A model generated the notes under the pieces. It did not search any database. It was not told where the DNA came from and saw nothing but the letters and a program-made list of their open reading frames with translations. A stretch of DNA of 64,000 bases from the NCBI GenBank assembly GCA_963920575.1, contig OY986967.1, forward strand, positions 23,825,648-23,889,647. The letters run 5' to 3'. This document shows positions 55,301-64,000 of this stretch, piece by piece; position 1 is the stretch's first letter, and each line of letters starts with the position of its first letter. This stretch comes from Narthecium ossifragum. Its lineage: Eukaryota; Streptophyta; Magnoliopsida; Dioscoreales; Nartheciaceae. A program made the position numbers and the translations under genes.

Positions 55301-58300
55301 TTTATTTTTTTGCCTTTTTGCCTTTTTTTTCCTTCTTTTTTTTGTTGAATAACAAGTGAAGTGATCATTGCACATTCACACAATGGGAAGCTTCGCTCTC
55401 ATTTCCCGGCAGCCTTTTCCACATACATATAGGATTCGCTTTAGCACATAACATCAGGGGCTTGTCTTGAGATTATCACCCATAAAAGTTTCAGTCCCCA
55501 TAAAATGTGAACATAATAGGGCGGACGATTTAAAATGATACAAGGAGGGTAACCCAATTTTCTATCCTCAAGGTTGTGAGCAAGGCACCACATACAAAAG
55601 TTGTGCACTGGATTGAATATCATGAACTGAATGTCCAGAAAATAAGTATCAAAATTAGAGTACCGCCATACGACAATCAATTCTACGCATATCTATCCTA
55701 AAGATGATAAAAAGTTTCCATATATAAGGTATGTTTATCATTTATGCAATCACGAATCCAAAAGATATATTTTTTATTATATATATATATATACTCGTAA
55801 AGCAAACTACAAACGAAACGCAAAAATAAAGAAACTGAAAAATAGCATAGACTCGGCAAATATAAGCATTAATATAGCCTAGTCTATGACCAGATGAGGA
55901 CATCAATCAATGAGAGACACCCCCTGAGCGGTCCTACAGACATCAGGGGTATGTATGACAGAATTAGATATTGAGCCTCTCAAATCACTCTTCCTAACCC
56001 AAATTGACCTCGTTTTCGTAGGTTTCACATAACTAATATAGTTACGCATTACAGGCATGCAGAAAGAATTTGAATTAGAAGTAGTAGGAAACATGTTATG
56101 AAAGTACTGAGTTTGCCTCACAGGCACATGCTTGGTGAAATTCATAGAAGTAGGAAATCCAATAAGCTTATAGCACAAAGGCCTAATATGTCCTACTTCA
56201 CCACAAAAATGACAAGTAGGAAATTTTCTTTTAAGCATAGCATGGGAAGAAACACTCATAGTAGATAAAGTATTTTTAGCTCTAATAAACTTAACTGTGG
56301 AGGAGTTTAATATACCTTTGCCTCTAGAATTAGAGGACTCACCAACATAGCCCAATTCGAATTTTGCAGGGATGGTCCTTTGAGCTCCCAATATTTCATC
56401 CAGTTTTTGTGTACCTGCATTCCTCTTCTCAACCAATTGATTAGAAGCATTGAGTTTTTCTTCAGAAGATTTAACTTTATCAACTAGTTCAGTTATTGAC
56501 ACTTCAGAATCATGCAAGTTTTTACGGCATTTTTCAAGTTCAACTTGAAGAAATTTATTTTCAGATTTTGCTTTATTCAACTCAAGTTCAATAACAACTC
56601 GTTCTTTGTCAGAAACTTTAAGCATCATTTTCAATTCAGATCTAGATTTCTTCAACTCATCATATTTGTCAGCCAAGTCATTGTAAGCATTACTGACTTT
56701 TCCATATAGGGCACGAATAGTCTCAACATCTTTATCAGCTAAATCATCATCAGACTCAGAATCAATGTCATCAATAGAGCAATAAGCATTATTAATAATA
56801 GCAGGAAAAACAGTAAAATTATTCGAATCATCATACTCATACTCATCCTCATTAGAGTCAGAAGAATCAGTGTCATCCCAAGTCACTTTCAAAGCTTTAC
56901 CTCTTTTGTCATTGTTTCTAGTATCATTTTTACTAGGACAGTCATTAGCAATGTGCCCCATTCCATGACACTCATAGCACCTCACTGTCTTAGCACGAGA
57001 TTTCCTTTCAAACTTTCCATCAGTTTTTCTATCATTAGAGCTTTTAGAAAATTCTCTATCATTCTTGCCTTGATCTAGCACTAAGGTTTTTAGATTTTTC
57101 TTTCTCATAATCTCCTTAAGACGCTTGGTCAATACAACCATCTCCTCAGAATCACTAGAGTCACTGTCAGAATCTCTATTAACCTTTAAAGCGATATTTT
57201 TCTGTTTCCTTGGACGCTCAAAAGTAGTTTCATAAGTCTGTAATGCACCAACTAGATCATCAACATCAGTATTGTCAATATCCCTACTTTTTTCAATAGC
57301 AGTAACTTTAGGCCTAAATCTTTCAGGCAGAGATCTCAAAATCTTCCTAACAATTTTGGATTTTGACATAGGTTCACCAAGATTATGACAAGAGTTAACA
57401 ATATCACTCAACTTAGCATAAAATTGATCAAAAGATTCATGCTCATCCATACGCAGAAGTTCAAAAGAAGTAATAAGACGTTGGAGTTTAGCAATTTTAA
57501 CCGAAGAGGTACCCTCATGGGTAACTTCAAGTATGCGCCATGCATCCCTAGCAACAGTACAGGTGGAAACTCTCCTAAACTCGTCAACAGTCAGAGCACT
57601 CTGAATAGCATTCATTGTTTTATTATTCCATCCACTCTCTTCTAATTCCTTCTTATCCCAGGAAGTAAAAGGTTTAGGTCCAGTCACATCATCTATAGTA
57701 ATAGTAGGGTGAGTCCACCCTGTCACAACAGACATCCAGACTTTATCATCAAGGGATTTTAAAAAGATCGTCATGCGGGCTTTCCAATAGGCATAATTGG
57801 ATCCATCAAATAAGGGTGGTCTACCAGAAGAACCTCCTTCTCGGGGTAAATCCATGGGTGCTATGTGTCACTAGGATCACTTTCAGTCTTCTAGCCTTAA
57901 AATCTAGCAATTATAGAAAGTACTGCTCTGATACCAATTGAAATTAAATAGACCCCACAGATTACCAGAAATACGCGGAAGCAGATATATGAAATAAATC
58001 AATCATGCACAAGAAAGAAGACACACGATTTTTAACGTGGAAAAACCCTCACGGGAAAAAACCACAGGTCCAACGCAGGACCAGGCGAAATCAATTCACT
58101 AAAAAGCAAGAGTACCGTTTACACAAGTTATGACGAACTCACTGTACCGACTCCTCGCGTACACATGTCGTCCTGGAACTTGCTCGACTCCTCGAAGCAC
58201 GGTCCGCAACTCTTGTTTTCTTGATGAATCGCCTCCACATCAAATCTCCCTCCTCTCTCTCTATTTCTTCTCTATTTGTTTTCCCCGGTCAGACCTCTCT

Positions 58301-61300
58301 TTCTTCTCTACCTTTTTCCTCACAACCGGTCAACGCAATCAGTCAACGCAATCCCCTCTTCCTTCTCTATCTCTCACTTCTGCACACCCATCTCTCTTCT
58401 TCTCTGTTACTCAGCCGCACATCTCCCACTTCTCTCTCTGTTTCTCTTCTTCACAACCGGTCAATGCATATGCTTCCCTCACAGCCGGTCAAATCACATC
58501 CACCTCTCCTCTTCTTTTTCTCACACTATTCCTTAGCCGCTCTCTCTTCTCTCTATCTTTTTCACTGGCCAACCCTCTCCTCTGTTCCTCTGTACTTCAT
58601 CACCGCCGAGAGCCCTCTCTCCCTTTGTTCTATTCCTCCATTTTTGTGGGCCGCCAACACCAATTCTGCCATCCTCTCCATATGAGCAGCTAGGGCATCC
58701 TCCTTCAGCCGTCCGATCATCCTTCTCTCAAGTTCCAATCCAACGGCAATGATTAACTTGACCCGATTAGCATGTAATTGATCCAAATTTGCCTCAATTA
58801 GTCTTGTATGAACCATGATACAAATCTAATTAATTTCAAGATTAAATCAACAAAATTGCCAATAAATATGGAATCTAGACATGATTCCTTACAGATGTGA
58901 AGGTAGATAGATAGTATGATGTTTTAATTTTTGCGATAAAACAGTGGCGAAGGAGAAGAATGACAATCGTTTGTGCACCTTTTTATCTGGGTTGCAATAA
59001 TTGGGAAAGACTTGTATAACAACTCTTTATATGCTATGGAAGTTCCATTGATTCTATGCTCATGAAGAATATTGGAGCAATTGGAATAGACCCATATAAC
59101 TACTCTGATCTATTAGAATAGCTCCACTAACAATTCAGAGTGTAGAATTGCTGACCTACTTTCTTTTTCTAGAAGCCCCTAGTAAGACTAAGAAAATCAT
59201 TTGCCAAGATGATTGACATAATTGAGTTACATTATGCTGCTATCTATTGCTTCGGAAATTGTCAAGTTCCCATTTGCTGATTGCTTTTGCTTAGGGGAAC
59301 CAAAGGCTATTCCATGGACACATGTGACTCCTCTCAAGGCTGCTGCTGATGCATGGTCTCACATGGATATACGTGAAGGTGATATAGTCGCATGGCCAAC
59401 TAATCTTGGCTGGATGATGGGTCCGTGGCTTGTTTATGCTAGTTTACTTAATGGGGCGTCCATGGCGCTCTACAATGGATCCCCCCTTGGTTCTGGATTT
59501 GCAAAGTTCGTGCAGGTTCAACTATCATTGTCAAAATGTCTTACTTCACATGCTGTTCCGCTCCCATTGTTTCATATGCTATGCGTTAATTTCCTCTAAA
59601 CATGTTGTTCTTGATATCCTTTTACTATGCAAGTGGTTTTTTGTTTTGCTCAGAGAACTTATGAATTGGTCATTGAACTCCTCTTGGATCTGAGTTCCAC
59701 AGATAAGCATGATAACCGTAACATGCGTGCATCTTTTTCCATAGAGTTTTTCAGGAATAGAAAATGCAATAGGTTCATTTAAATATGCCCTCATTTTCAG
59801 CATCATATGTCACCTATGTCCTGCATGTAATGGGCTGGTAAATTACTAACATGGTATCTATCTCGGTACAGTCCTCTTGCCAATTATATTTCTCTCTTCT
59901 CCAAGTTTCATGTTGCCAGCGTGGGGTCCATGCCAAGGATTGTCACATATCTTACTGGTTAGTAACCAACACAACATGTGCCGCTGGCACAGTAATCCTT
60001 ACCCAGGGTTCGGGTGATAGAAGAAATGACTATAGGCTTTATATGCATAAATTTCGTGGCGATTAAAGCTTTAGGCAACACTCATGCCCTATTGAATGCA
60101 CTGGTTTTTTTGTTTTTTTCCTTTTGGAAATTATTCCTTGATGAATGCTCTAGTGAGTTCAATGGAGTTAAATGTAGCTCTTTCTGTCTGCTTGACAACT
60201 GCTGAGCTATCTTAGCACCTTAGGGGATATGTAGCATCTTTCGATGTGAAGATGCTCATGTTCAAACCAATGCTAAAGCATCGATCACATTTTAAGAAAT
60301 TCTAGCCATGCATTAATATGCAAAATATTTGAGCAAATAGCAACCTGACAAAAGTAATTCCTCGAGTTTAGGACTGGTCTTGTAAGAGCCAGGAGTTAGT
60401 GTTATGAGCTATAAACATCATTGTGCATCATACTGTGATAGTTAACATGCGATGGCCTTGCAATATGAAGCAATAAAAGGTCCGTGTATTGTCTGAACCA
60501 CTGTTCTCTTGCCGTACAATGTAATGTCCGACCTTCCACTAACCTGGAAAAGAAATATCTTCCAAAAGGGTAAGATGCTTCGTTGCAGATTTATTTCTGA
60601 ACCAAACACAATTTGGAAATTGATGGTATGAGCGCCAATATTGCTACTGAAACAGCTAAGATGGTTATGTCTTTTGTTTCCTTTGTTTTCTGAGTCCTTA
60701 TAGAAGCAATGCAATATTAGCATGCTACTGAGCTGTGACATTGACTAGAATGGAGAATTATGTTGAAGTTGTTTGAGTTTTTTGTTAGTATCTTCCAGTG
60801 CTTGGGCTCTTATCTCATTGCTAATTTGATCAGGGTTCTAGAAAACGTGATTCTCTGCTGATTTAGGCATTTATAAACTCGTAAGTTGTCATTTCTCCTT
60901 CTGATATGGTGAAAGTTGAGTGTTTCCTATATCTCCAGGATGCTAAGGTAACTATGCTTGGCGTGGTGCCAAGTATTGTCCGTGCTTGGAAGAATTCAGA
61001 TTGTACTGCTGGCTTTGATTGGTCTACCATTCGGTAAGAAAGCATTTAGCTAGTCTTTTTTGCCAGTTTGACCTTACTTGTCAATGCGAACAGGCTTTTG
61101 AATATTTAATTCTGTTTTTTCCATCCTTTCCTACTAAGATTAAACTCATCTGCTTTGTATCTATAGATGCTTTAGCTCCACTGGTGAGGCATCTAGTGTA
61201 AATGAGTACCTATGGTTGATGGGACGAGCTCACTACAAGCCCGTCATCGAATATTGCGGTGGCACAGAGATTGGTGGTGGATTTGTCTCTGGGTCAATGC

Positions 61301-62566
61301 TACAACCTCAAGCCTTGTCTGCCTTCAGTACACCAGTAATGGGATGTACACTGTTCATCCTTGATAGTGATGGAAAGCCCCTTGTAAGTCTTTGCTTGAC
61401 ATTTCAATGCAGGAGCGAGCATGAATTTTATTCATATAATGTCACCGACAAGCATCTTTATACCTCGTGCCAATCTGGTATTGGAAGCTATTCTTGGTCT
61501 ATATTTGAAAATAAAGCCCAGATTCTTTGTGCAAAGATAAAAGTATCCAGCCTTCAAGTTGTGTATGGTACGGATATCAATTAGGGTTCTAATTGATAAA
61601 ATTCAACCAAAATTTTACTCTTCCAGTATGTCAGAGGACATTCAACCAAGAAAAAGAGGCATGCAAATGAAGATTGTTGCAGTATCTATTTTCTGCACTT
61701 GTTTGCAAAATTTATCTGTTTGTCATTGTTGCATCACTAAGCCACATATGTTCTTAACTTCACTTTAGCCGCGAAATACAGCTGGGATTGGAGAGCTGGC
61801 CCTCGATCCAATTTTATTTGGTGCCTCAACAACCTTGTTGAATGCCAATCATTATGATGTCTACTTCAAAGGCATGCCTAGTTTGAATGACAAAGTAAGT
61901 CCTGCTTTCACATTTTTTATATCCATGTACAGATTTAAAATTCTTTGGCTGTTCAGGTCCTTCGAAGACATGGCGATGAGTTTGAACGGACTGCTAGTGG
62001 GTACTACAGAGCACATGGTCGTGCAGATGACACTATGAATCTTGGCGGCATTAAGGTACTGTTCCATCTGAAAATCTTTATGCATGAGTCACAGCTAATG
62101 TACCAGTCTTAGTTCTAATATGCATGTTGACGCACAGGTAAGTTCCATTGAGATTGAGCGCATCTGCAATGCAGTTGATGATGCTATACTTGAAACAGCT
62201 GCGATAGGGGTGCCACCGTCTGGTGGTGGTCCTGAGCAGTTGGTTATTGCTGTTGTCTTCAAAGATCGGAATTCCTTGGAAGAGCAAAACTTGGATCAAT
62301 TGAAAGTGGCATTTAATGCATCACTGCAGAAGAAGCTAAATCCTTTGTTCAGGGTAATTTTCACACAATTTTCATAGCCATCTTATTCACAGCATATTTT
62401 TGCATGAGTCTAACAAGTCTAGATGTTTTGGTTGTGATGGCTTGTTCACTTGCAGGTTTCATCTGTTGTAGAGCTTCCTTCTCTTGCTCGAACAGCATCA
62501 AATAAAGTGATGAGAAGAGTATTAAGGCAACAGCTATCCCAGCGTCACAAGCGTGCCAAGTTCTGA
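45975..62566 (+). CDS. Acyl-activating enzyme, AAE17/AAE18 type (AMP-binding, peroxisomal group)
   Basis: Fourteen exons: 45975-46255, 47399-47528, 47632-47882, 49042-49246, 50459-50499, 50593-50718, 51461-51534, 59295-59515, 60939-61033, 61167-61383, 61769-61894, 61957-62055, 62138-62353, 62456-62566. Phases are consistent and the total is 730 residues, close to Arabidopsis AAE18. Such enzymes activate carboxylic acids with ATP, forming an acyl-AMP and then a CoA thioester. Arabidopsis AAE18 acts on the auxin precursor 2,4-DB. The signature [16 protein letters not shown] is split by intron 7. Other motifs: [37 protein letters not shown] and the hinge-lysine region [20 protein letters not shown]. 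The C-terminus is RAKF, not a canonical PTS1. The acceptor for exon 4 gives a Cys at the junction; it is the least certain splice. Confidence 0.9.
46455..46725. mobile_element. Foldback MITE in intron 1 of the acyl-activating enzyme gene
   Basis: Arms of about 110 bp are inverted: TTACACATGCG...AATCGGTAGTG, GACTAGATCAATTGATCGGT and TATACCTACCGATT on the left answer AATCGGTAGGTATA, ATCGATCAATTGATTTAGTC and TACCGATT...GGACATGTGTAA on the right. The loop (about 46570-46590) is short. It shares the ACCGAT words of the MITE at 42790. Confidence 0.8.
46901..47286. repeat. Three-copy tandem repeat of 124 bp in intron 1
   Basis: Units beginning GAAAACAAATAGATGGCCTT start at 46901, 47025 and 47167. 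The second is lengthened by an 18-bp repeat of GAATGGAGGAGAATTCA(T). The copies are almost identical, so the array is young. It ends about 113 bp before exon 2. Confidence 0.95.
47918..48695. repeat. Local duplication in intron 3
   Basis: The block TGTCTGA(A/T)AGTTTCTAGATT, followed by AAACA(G/A)TC and GAACTGCCTCAGTTT, at about 47920-48000 recurs at about 48614-48695 with several changes. The sequence between the copies is non-coding. Confidence 0.7.
49679..49793. ncRNA. Candidate hairpin in intron 4: perfect 28-bp inverted repeat (possible small-RNA precursor or tiny MITE)
   Basis: TTCCCAGACATTAATTTTCG and ATGTGCTA (49679-49706) are exactly complementary to 49766-49793. The 59 bases between them pair partially (TCCAA words). 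No target duplication was identified. Transcribed with the host intron on the plus strand, this would form a stem of at least 28 bp. Whether it is processed is unknown; the type is a placeholder. Confidence 0.3.
51587..53146. mobile_element. hAT-type non-autonomous element in intron 7
   Basis: The left end CAAGGATTGCCGTGCCGG is inverted at the right (GGCACGGCAATCCTTG). An exact 8-bp direct repeat AATGAAAC flanks it (51579-51586, 53147-53154), as hAT elements make. The left part (51590-52440) is G/A- and GC-rich, with GGAGGAGAGAGAG runs. The AT-rich part contains an approximate tandem duplication, about 52457-52645 repeated at 52707-52905. The right end has three 20-bp CACCGGCGCGTACCGTCCGG units. 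It encodes no transposase. Confidence 0.88.
53559..54513 (-). repeat. 3' LTR of the Copia element
   Basis: 955 bp, starting TGAAATTAAATAGACCCCAC and ending GATTCCTTACA (plus strand). It contains pyrimidine-rich runs (about 53865-54200). By eye about 14 substitutions separate it from the other LTR, mostly transitions. Confidence 0.95.
54515..54525 (-). promoter_or_regulatory. Polypurine tract of the Copia element
   Basis: AAAGGGGGAGA on the minus strand, directly adjacent (one base) to the 3' LTR. It is the usual site for priming of plus-strand DNA synthesis. Confidence 0.8.
54526..55902 (-). other. Non-coding remainder of the Copia element between gag and the 3' LTR
   Basis: About 1.38 kb, AT-rich, with no open frame of interest and none of the pol motifs. 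It replaces the protease-integrase-RT region. Two short similar phrases (GGCAGCCTT(C/T)TCC) occur near 55275 and 55410 in inverted contexts of GTGAAGTG/CACTTC. Confidence 0.7.
55903..57855 (-). CDS. Copia gag protein (UBN2/gag-polypeptide type) with two CCHC zinc knuckles
   Basis: An uninterrupted 650-residue frame. The N-terminus ([22 protein letters not shown]) is typical of plant Copia gag, and the UBN2-like helical region extends to about residue 215. A first zinc knuckle [14 protein letters not shown] is at 293-306, an acidic Asp/Ser-rich part follows, then a coiled coil (about 375-500) and a second knuckle-like [14 protein letters not shown] (about 562-575). The frame stops 70-odd residues later, at the point where an autonomous Copia polyprotein would enter the protease. 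Gag forms the virus-like particle that packages element RNA. The start at 57855 lies 70 bp inside the primer site. Confidence 0.93.
   Translation of the reverse strand: MDLPREGGSSGRPPLFDGSNYAYWKARMTIFLKSLDDKVWMSVVTGWTHPTITIDDVTGPKPFTSWDKKELEESGWNNKTMNAIQSALTVDEFRRVSTCTVARDAWRILEVTHEGTSSVKIAKLQRLITSFELLRMDEHESFDQFYAKLSDIVNSCHNLGEPMSKSKIVRKILRSLPERFRPKVTAIEKSRDIDNTDVDDLVGALQTYETTFERPRKQKNIALKVNRDSDSDSSDSEEMVVLTKRLKEIMRKKNLKTLVLDQGKNDREFSKSSNDRKTDGKFERKSRAKTVRCYECHGMGHIANDCPSKNDTRNNDKRGKALKVTWDDTDSSDSNEDEYEYDDSNNFTVFPAIINNAYCSIDDIDSESDDDLADKDVETIRALYGKVSNAYNDLADKYDELKKSRSELKMMLKVSDKERVVIELELNKAKSENKFLQVELEKCRKNLHDSEVSITELVDKVKSSEEKLNASNQLVEKRNAGTQKLDEILGAQRTIPAKFELGYVGESSNSRGKGILNSSTVKFIRAKNTLSTMSVSSHAMLKRKFPTCHFCGEVGHIRPLCYKLIGFPTSMNFTKHVPVRQTQYFHNMFPTTSNSNSFCMPVMRNYISYVKPTKTRSIWVRKSDLRGSISNSVIHTPDVCRTAQGVSLID
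57925..57936 (-). promoter_or_regulatory. Primer binding site of the Copia element
   Basis: TGGTATCAGAGC on the minus strand, two bases inside the 5' LTR. It is complementary to the 3' end of plant initiator methionine tRNA. Confidence 0.93.
57939..58893 (-). repeat. 5' LTR of the Copia element
   Basis: 955 bp, same length and ends as the other LTR, about 98.5% identical by eye. It is followed outside by the target repeat GATGT. Confidence 0.95.
59934..60000. mobile_element. Small hAT-like MITE remnant in intron 8
   Basis: CAAGGATTGTCACATATC at the left and GCTGGCACAGTAATCCTT at the right are degenerate inverted ends of the 51587-53146 family. Only about 67 bp remain. Confidence 0.45.
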
Positions 62567-64000
62567 CTGTTGGAGTCTGCGGAGTAGAAGTTGCCTTGCG
62601 TCTTCTCATCTCCGGAGAGTTACTTTAAATTCAGTGTCCACGAAGGTGATCCATGCTCTGATATTAAAGCGACAACACATATATTAATATATAGAATAAT
62701 TCGAATATGGGCAACTTCTCATTTGGAACATGACTATTATTCAATTTGCTTCAATTAAAATGACATTTGAGTTATAAGTGTTTTAAGAAGATTCTCTATG
62801 TTCTAATGTAGTGCAGTTAAAGGGCTAAGCTGGCAGCAGCCATACGTTGCGGGAAACTTGGAGAGAAATTGTTTTAAGAATTCTCGGCTAGATTAAACGG
62901 TGGTGTAGGAAATAAACTGACGTGGATGCAGGGTGCAATCTTCGTCAAAAGAAGCTAACGTGGATGCAGCGTTAAAGACCTTCGTCGATGCAGGAAATAA
63001 ACTGCTTTCTCTCCACCGTTCGATTAGCATGGTGAAAATCTAATGGTGAGCACTTTGGGGTCAGCTTAAAATGTAATCGTGTCCATTTTTAATGAACGGC
63101 CACGATTTTTGGACCTTTTAATTGCAAAATCCAAATTGGCGGTTTATCGCGATGCGGAAACCCGCGGGGCACTAGGTTTGTCCCACTCGATGGGGCCCCC
63201 ACCTTCTAAATCGATTGATGCCTACTTGGATAGCTCAGGTGGAGACCAGGGCAGCGGCGGCTTCAAGATCTGCTGATTAATGTAGTACTCTAATTAGATA
63301 TTAGAGTTATAAAAGGAGGTTAAAAGTTAGGGTTTTGTGTGGCTCTTGCGTGCTCGTGATGACAAAGAGTAACTCACTTTCCCTTCTCAATTTCTTGCTA
63401 CCAAACAGCTCTATCGCAGTGCTGAATCTGAATTCATAGTTTCTAGAAATCCTGTGTGATTGCAATTGGACGTGTGAATCATGAATCATGGATCAGATGG
63501 GTGATGTGCATGTCATGTGAAGTGCAAAGCAGAATAATATAGTGTACAAATAGAGCTGCCACGCATAGTATGCTAGTAGGGTCCGATAGAGAGGTATGGC
63601 CATTAATAAAGGGTTTCTTAATTCTTAATAAAGTCATTTACATAAATAGTCGGTCATGGCTTGTTAGAATATTGTTTTAGTCACTGACTGACTTTGCCCA
63701 AACCAAGGCATCCACATGTCACATGTCAAAGTTTCCGTTGGGGTGTATAAAAAAAGTTCATCCACAGGTGCAACCTTCAATTATTAGACTAGGACAACTT
63801 GAATTGCTCAGCAAAGAATCTCTCACTCGAATATGCCACAACATACATGAACATTTATTTACTTATTTATTTATGTACTGTTGTCATAGTTGAGCCAAAA
63901 TGGCTGTCAGTAGACTAGAATCTCTCTCTCTCTTATTTTTTTTGAGGAGTTGAGCCAAACGGCTTACAAGTCACCCGGATTACATAATCTCACTGACCCC
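62567..64000. other. Intergenic after the acyl-activating enzyme
   Basis: It begins with the presumed 3' UTR. The words AACGTGGATGCAG and CTTCGTC(A/G)A recur at 62917-62990. A frame at 63079-63276 has no family similarity. A CTCTCT run is near 63921. No gene or complete element was seen; the right edge is not resolved. Confidence 0.4.

Larger units (their letters stand above)
53559..58893 (-). mobile_element. Ty1/copia LTR retrotransposon, gag only, 5335 bp, in intron 7
   Basis: Two 955-bp LTRs (53559-54513 and 57939-58893) are flanked by the direct repeat GATGT (53554-53558, 58894-58898). The element lies opposite to the host gene: next to the right (5') LTR is a primer site complementary to initiator-methionine tRNA, and the left LTR adjoins a polypurine tract. 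The only long protein is gag (55903-57855). Protease, integrase and reverse transcriptase are absent. Such an element would need the enzymes of a related autonomous copy. Confidence 0.93.

Noticed and set aside
63079..63276. 65-codon frame near the right edge
   Set aside because: No family similarity, no splice continuation and no upstream signal.

Overview
This is nuclear DNA of a flowering plant. The coding genes have spliced GT-AG introns, and the families are plant ones: HD-Zip I, GH81 glucanase, F-box/LRR, CC-NB-LRR, the chloroplast protein CAS and a peroxisomal-type acyl-activating enzyme. The rest is mostly transposons. A monocot is my guess from the GC-rich single-exon genes and the abundance of MULE and MITE elements; the species is not determined.

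Layout. 1-826: 3' part of an HD-Zip I gene, running off the left edge. 827-11323: intergenic DNA with a MITE, a solo LTR, a 129-bp tandem duplication and two abutting MULE-type elements. 11324-13522 (minus): intact GH81 endo-1,3-beta-glucanase. 14692-22086: a transposon block with another MULE and a multi-level nest holding a solo LTR and a chimeric Pack-MULE (receptor-kinase and aminoacylase-1 fragments). 22256-25736: F-box/LRR gene of four exons. 27409-30590: a MULE with a decayed gene followed by a 1.1-kb near-palindrome. 30876-33605: single-exon CC-NB-LRR gene. 36766-39970: six-exon CAS gene. 40341-43846: three small related proline-rich reading frames with a duplicated upstream region. 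44301-45500: solo LTR. 45975-62566: a 14-exon acyl-activating enzyme (AAE17/18 type). Its 7.8-kb intron 7 carries a hAT-type element and a recent Copia element that keeps only gag.

The host genes do not form an operon or an evident pathway. GH81 and the NB-LRR are both of defence-type families, CAS is a thylakoid protein, and the AAE is probably peroxisomal. Element boundaries rest on terminal repeats and target-site duplications read by eye. Exon boundaries rest on GT-AG sites, reading-frame continuity and family similarity. No database search was possible.
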